A program made the translations under genes and the position numbers. A stretch of 34,504 bases of DNA from Myxococcota bacterium. Its GTDB lineage: Bacteria > Myxococcota_A > Bradymonadia > UBA7976 > UBA1532. The DNA lies in assembly GCA_018813065.1 (NCBI GenBank), contig JAHJCH010000077.1, forward strand, positions 1 through 34,504. The letters are read 5' to 3'. The stretch's first letter is position 1. Every line of letters begins with the position of its first letter. Shown here in pieces: positions 31,974 through 34,504 of this stretch. The notes under the pieces were generated by a model. The model was not told the origin of the DNA, did no database searches, and was given only the letters and a program-made list of their open reading frames with translations.

Positions 31974-34214
31974 TCACTTTTTTTGTGGGCTGGGGCGCCT
32001 CTTCTTGGCGTTCTTTTTAGGGATCTTGCTGTCAATGCGCAATAAAACAAACTTAAGGCTTTGCCCAAAGACCTCGGTGTAGCGCCCCTTGAGGTCCTTA
32101 GGCAGCGCGGGCTCCAGCTCAGACTTCACTCGATGGCGCTCGGTGAAGAGATAAAAGGGCTTATCTAAGCCCCACTGATCCAAGAATGGCTTGAGGTGCT
32201 TTGTCTCTGGCGCGGGCAACACGGTGTTGGCGGAGTGATAACACTCACCGCGCCAGTTGGTGCGAAAAGCGATAATCGGCTCACGGCAGCGCGCCTTGGG
32301 GAACATCTCACCTCGGCTGGGCACACGCTGCGCGGTCTCCAGCATATGCATCTGATAATCTGCCTCTTCATCTGGGCCGAAGCGCGCACAGTCTTCATAA
32401 TACGCCGCCCACATCCCCGCTTGGCTCCAATGCACCGCGACCTTGGGGAGATAATCATCGAGGCAGAAGAAGGTCATCCACAGCCCAGCCACACCCGCCA
32501 GCGCCGCGCCATAGAGGCGCCGTTGATCTTTAAAGAGCGCGAGGGCGAGGTAACCGACGATCGCCACAGCGGTGATCCAGATGAGCGCGCTAGAGAAGCC
32601 CATGAGCCAAGCGTTATCGGCCTCAGCGGCCTTCAGCGCGGCGTCGCTCATCCCCTTGAGGGCCTCAGGCGCGGTAAACTCAGGCCACTCGCGGTCATAT
32701 TTATATGTAAATAGATTAACGAGATTTTGACTTCCTTGGCCGAACGCGCCAGGCATACGAAATAAATCTTGACCGACCCAAAGCGTAATACCGCCAGCGG
32801 CTGCGAGAAATACACCTGAAGCCTTAATTTTATTTGAGATTAAATCATCGAAGAAGATCGCGGTTAATATGGCTAATGGTGGTATCCCTGGGAATATATA
32901 GTGATGGAACTTCGTGCTTGATTTTGTAAATAGAAAGAATGTGAAAATAGCCCAAATAAACACAAAAATTTCAAACTTTTGTTGTACGGTATAATCACGC
33001 ACTTTGGAGCGACGCAAGTGACCAAGGACACGTGCGATTGCTCCGGGCAACAAGCCGATCCAAGGGAACATTCCATAGCCGATCCATTTAAAAAAATACT
33101 CAAAACCGCCATCATCAATGCTATGAACACCCGCAAACAATCGATTTTGATGATCATGGACCCAAAAACGCTTGTACCATTCAGGATGATGTCCACCAAG
33201 CATGGCGATTGTCCATGGATGGCCGGTCATAAACACAATTAACAAACCTGTAGGAACATCGACCCACTTAAAGATGCGCCACTCACCGGTGACAACCATA
33301 TAGCCGAGGATCGCGCCGCCCATGGGCGCCCAGGCCAACCAACCCTTCGCAGGCACGGTGAGGCCACAGGCGATATAGAAGATGTAGATATAAAGCATTC
33401 GACGGCGACGTTGACGCGCCACGCGCCAAGCGGCCCAGGCGCCGAGGGGTGAGAGGGCGAGGGCGATCACCCAGCCCTTGCCACGCCCCACGGCGAAGAG
33501 CTCTGAAATCCAAAATTGAAACGCTTGCAGTATATTTCGACCTTCTGGAGCAGATCTGATCACATCAGGGCTGCGGTCAAGCGCCAAAATGATCCAAAGT
33601 TGGCCTAAAACTACGGATAAAAATAAAACAAATGTAGACCAATATAAAAGAGAGCTTGCTTTTTCATCTTCTTTTACGTAAAAAAGCCCAATGAGCAAAC
33701 TCATAACGCCAATAATCATAATTGACACCATTGGACCATCAGTTACAGCCTGACGGCTCATAATGCTATATATTGGCAGCATTCCTGTAATTCCTGCCGC
33801 AATTAGCCCGGCTCTACGATGATAAAACCTTGAAACTGCTAAATAAATCGCGAGGAGTGCCATAATCGCCAATACAGGGAAGAGGGCGCGTACTCCAAGC
33901 TCATTAAAGCCAAATACATTCATCCCTGCGGCCATCATCCACATAATGAGTGGAGGCTTACTATAAAAGCCCTCACGCTCACGCTTTACGCCATCAGGAT
34001 CCCACGGTGATCCCCAAAAAGGATCAATATAGTTGTGAGTCTCCACCATATTGCGGGCGACCTCGCCATAATGCGTCTCCCAAGGGTCATAGAGACCATA
34101 GGCGCCGATCCCGGGGAGGTAGAGGGCCGCGAGCAAACCCGCCAGCCCTACAACCACTCTCCAGTCTTCCATCAGGCTGCGCGGAGAGGCGAGCCAGAAG
34201 TCCTTCTCGCTCAA
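31974..34214 (-). CDS. ArnT-like GT39 family membrane glycosyltransferase
   Basis: This 746-residue integral membrane protein has about ten or more hydrophobic helices. GT39/ArnT (PMT_2) hallmarks include GLYDPWETHYGEVARNMVE after the first helix, with the catalytic acidic residues of the first external loop, then YSKPPLIMWMMA and, near residue 440, SSTKFHHYIFPGIPPLAIL. Such enzymes transfer a sugar from a polyprenyl-phosphate donor to lipid A, protein or glycan on the outer face of the inner membrane. A soluble C-terminal domain of about 170 residues ends in a Lys/Arg-rich tail (KKNAKKRRPSPQKK). The start is TTG at 34214, with AAGGA 6 nt upstream; ATG 34172 has no ribosome site. Codon use alternates between AT-rich (32700-33270, 33510-34060) and GC-rich blocks. 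It is apparently monocistronic, 175 bp from PP2C. Confidence 0.9.
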   Translation of the reverse strand: MSEKDFWLASPRSLMEDWRVVVGLAGLLAALYLPGIGAYGLYDPWETHYGEVARNMVETHNYIDPFWGSPWDPDGVKREREGFYSKPPLIMWMMAAGMNVFGFNELGVRALFPVLAIMALLAIYLAVSRFYHRRAGLIAAGITGMLPIYSIMSRQAVTDGPMVSIMIIGVMSLLIGLFYVKEDEKASSLLYWSTFVLFLSVVLGQLWIILALDRSPDVIRSAPEGRNILQAFQFWISELFAVGRGKGWVIALALSPLGAWAAWRVARQRRRRMLYIYIFYIACGLTVPAKGWLAWAPMGGAILGYMVVTGEWRIFKWVDVPTGLLIVFMTGHPWTIAMLGGHHPEWYKRFWVHDHQNRLFAGVHSIDDGGFEYFFKWIGYGMFPWIGLLPGAIARVLGHLRRSKVRDYTVQQKFEIFVFIWAIFTFFLFTKSSTKFHHYIFPGIPPLAILTAIFFDDLISNKIKASGVFLAAAGGITLWVGQDLFRMPGAFGQGSQNLVNLFTYKYDREWPEFTAPEALKGMSDAALKAAEADNAWLMGFSSALIWITAVAIVGYLALALFKDQRRLYGAALAGVAGLWMTFFCLDDYLPKVAVHWSQAGMWAAYYEDCARFGPDEEADYQMHMLETAQRVPSRGEMFPKARCREPIIAFRTNWRGECYHSANTVLPAPETKHLKPFLDQWGLDKPFYLFTERHRVKSELEPALPKDLKGRYTEVFGQSLKFVLLRIDSKIPKKNAKKRRPSPQKK

Positions 34215-34230
34215 GACAGATCCTTAACGT

Positions 34231-34257
34231 CTTACAAAGTTCGGGCGGGTTTGTAGG
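34231..34257. promoter_or_regulatory. Inverted repeat upstream of the GT39 gene
   Basis: TACAAA (34233-34238) and TTTGTA (34250-34255) form 6-bp arms around an 11-nt spacer, within the 101 bp between the right-edge gene and the GT39 start. No U-run follows on either strand, so an operator or leader hairpin fits better than a terminator. Evidence is thin. Confidence 0.25.
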
Positions 34258-34315
34258 CAGAGAGGTCCTCAGCTGTCAACCAGCGGAGGTGAGGTGAGGG
34301 CTTGAGGGGCGAGAT

Positions 34316-34504
34316 TTAGAGCGTGCGACAGAGGCCCGCTTGGAGATCGCAGGTGGTCTCCAGCTCGGCGGGGCAGTCGGCGTCTGCCTGACAGGGATAG
34401 CGGCAGAACTTGGTGTTGGGGTTGGCCGCGTCGGGGGCGACGCAGACGGGGGTGCGATCACGGGCGGCGTCCTGAGGACACTGGCTGTCGTCATCGCAGG
34501 TGTA
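34316..34504 (-). CDS. C-terminal end of a Cys-rich, probably secreted protein (5' end outside window)
   Basis: Reading the minus strand from the right edge gives 62 residues ending in TAA at 34316, starting YTCDDDSQCPQDAARDR. Eight Cys residues sit in a regular pattern (CDDDSQC, CVAP, CRYPC, ADADCP, CDLQAGLC), with Asp-rich DDDSQCP and DADCP turns. This is the layout of the small disulfide-rich modules common at the ends of exported myxobacterial proteins. There is no stop in frame up to the edge, and the amino-acid composition fits real coding. The other frames here give Pro/Thr/Ser-rich shadow peptides. The identity of the full protein cannot be judged. Confidence 0.72.
   Translation of the reverse strand, partial: YTCDDDSQCPQDAARDRTPVCVAPDAANPNTKFCRYPCQADADCPAELETTCDLQAGLCRTL

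Noticed and set aside
1-34504. tRNA or rRNA genes
   Set aside because: Reading the intergenic spacers I saw no cloverleaf with a CCA-type end or T-arm GTTCGA pattern, and no conserved rRNA segment. The spacers are short (under about 260 bp).

Overview
This is a GC-rich, gene-dense chromosomal window from what looks like a Myxococcota or Bradymonadota-type (deltaproteobacterial-grade) bacterium. The case rests on a Hanks-type Ser/Thr kinase and a PP2C phosphatase, seven MopE-type DNDCDG motifs in one lipoprotein, several lipoproteins with low-complexity linkers, and a giant secreted protein ending in a MYXO-CTERM-like tail (Gly-Cys, hydrophobic helix, Arg cluster). I see no rRNA, tRNA, CRISPR array, insertion sequence or phage gene, and no gene-free stretch longer than about 260 bp. 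The taxonomic call is inference, not a search result.

Layout. 1-2136 (minus): a membrane Ser/Thr kinase cut by the left edge, and argB. 2393-14017 (plus): three secreted proteins. The first is a 2341-residue surface protein with a terpenoid-cyclase-like toroid, PKD/Ig-like modules and about 42 acidic 28-residue calcium-type repeats. The second is a MopE-repeat lipoprotein and the third an unrecognised 913-residue secreted protein. 14014-16492: a PAS-PAS-histidine kinase-REC hybrid (minus) divergent from a small lipoprotein with LYAAPDP motifs. 16494-20685: a DUF2059 protein (minus), a metzincin-like lipoprotein coupled to a small HEAT-like secreted protein (plus), and a class-A-beta-lactamase-like serine hydrolase lipoprotein (minus).

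20774-25171: an orphan CoA-transferase B subunit (plus), then the minus-strand chaperone operon grpE-dnaK-dnaJ. 25331-28833: hemW (minus) head-to-head with a cysteine desulfurase and thiI (plus). The two start codons share the tetranucleotide CATG; the desulfurase/ThiI pair looks like a tRNA 4-thiouridine sulfur relay. 28830-31798 (minus): a tight operon of PP2C phosphatase, GT2 glycosyltransferase with TPR-like tail, and a TPR protein. 31974-34214 (minus): an ArnT-like GT39 membrane glycosyltransferase. 34316-34504 (minus): the C-terminal end of a Cys-rich protein running off the right edge.

Window-wide patterns: (1) all five convergent gene pairs end within -30 to +1 bp of each other, leaving no room for intergenic terminators; (2) five proteins carry in-frame tandem DNA repeats of different unit length (84, 15, 18 and 9 bp, plus the MopE motifs), mostly in exported proteins; (3) several genes are mosaics of GC-rich and AT-richer coding blocks whose edges fall inside genes. 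The best candidate for something undescribed is the surface module at 2393-11184, a cyclase-like toroid on a very long calcium-repeat stalk beside a second metal-motif repeat lipoprotein.
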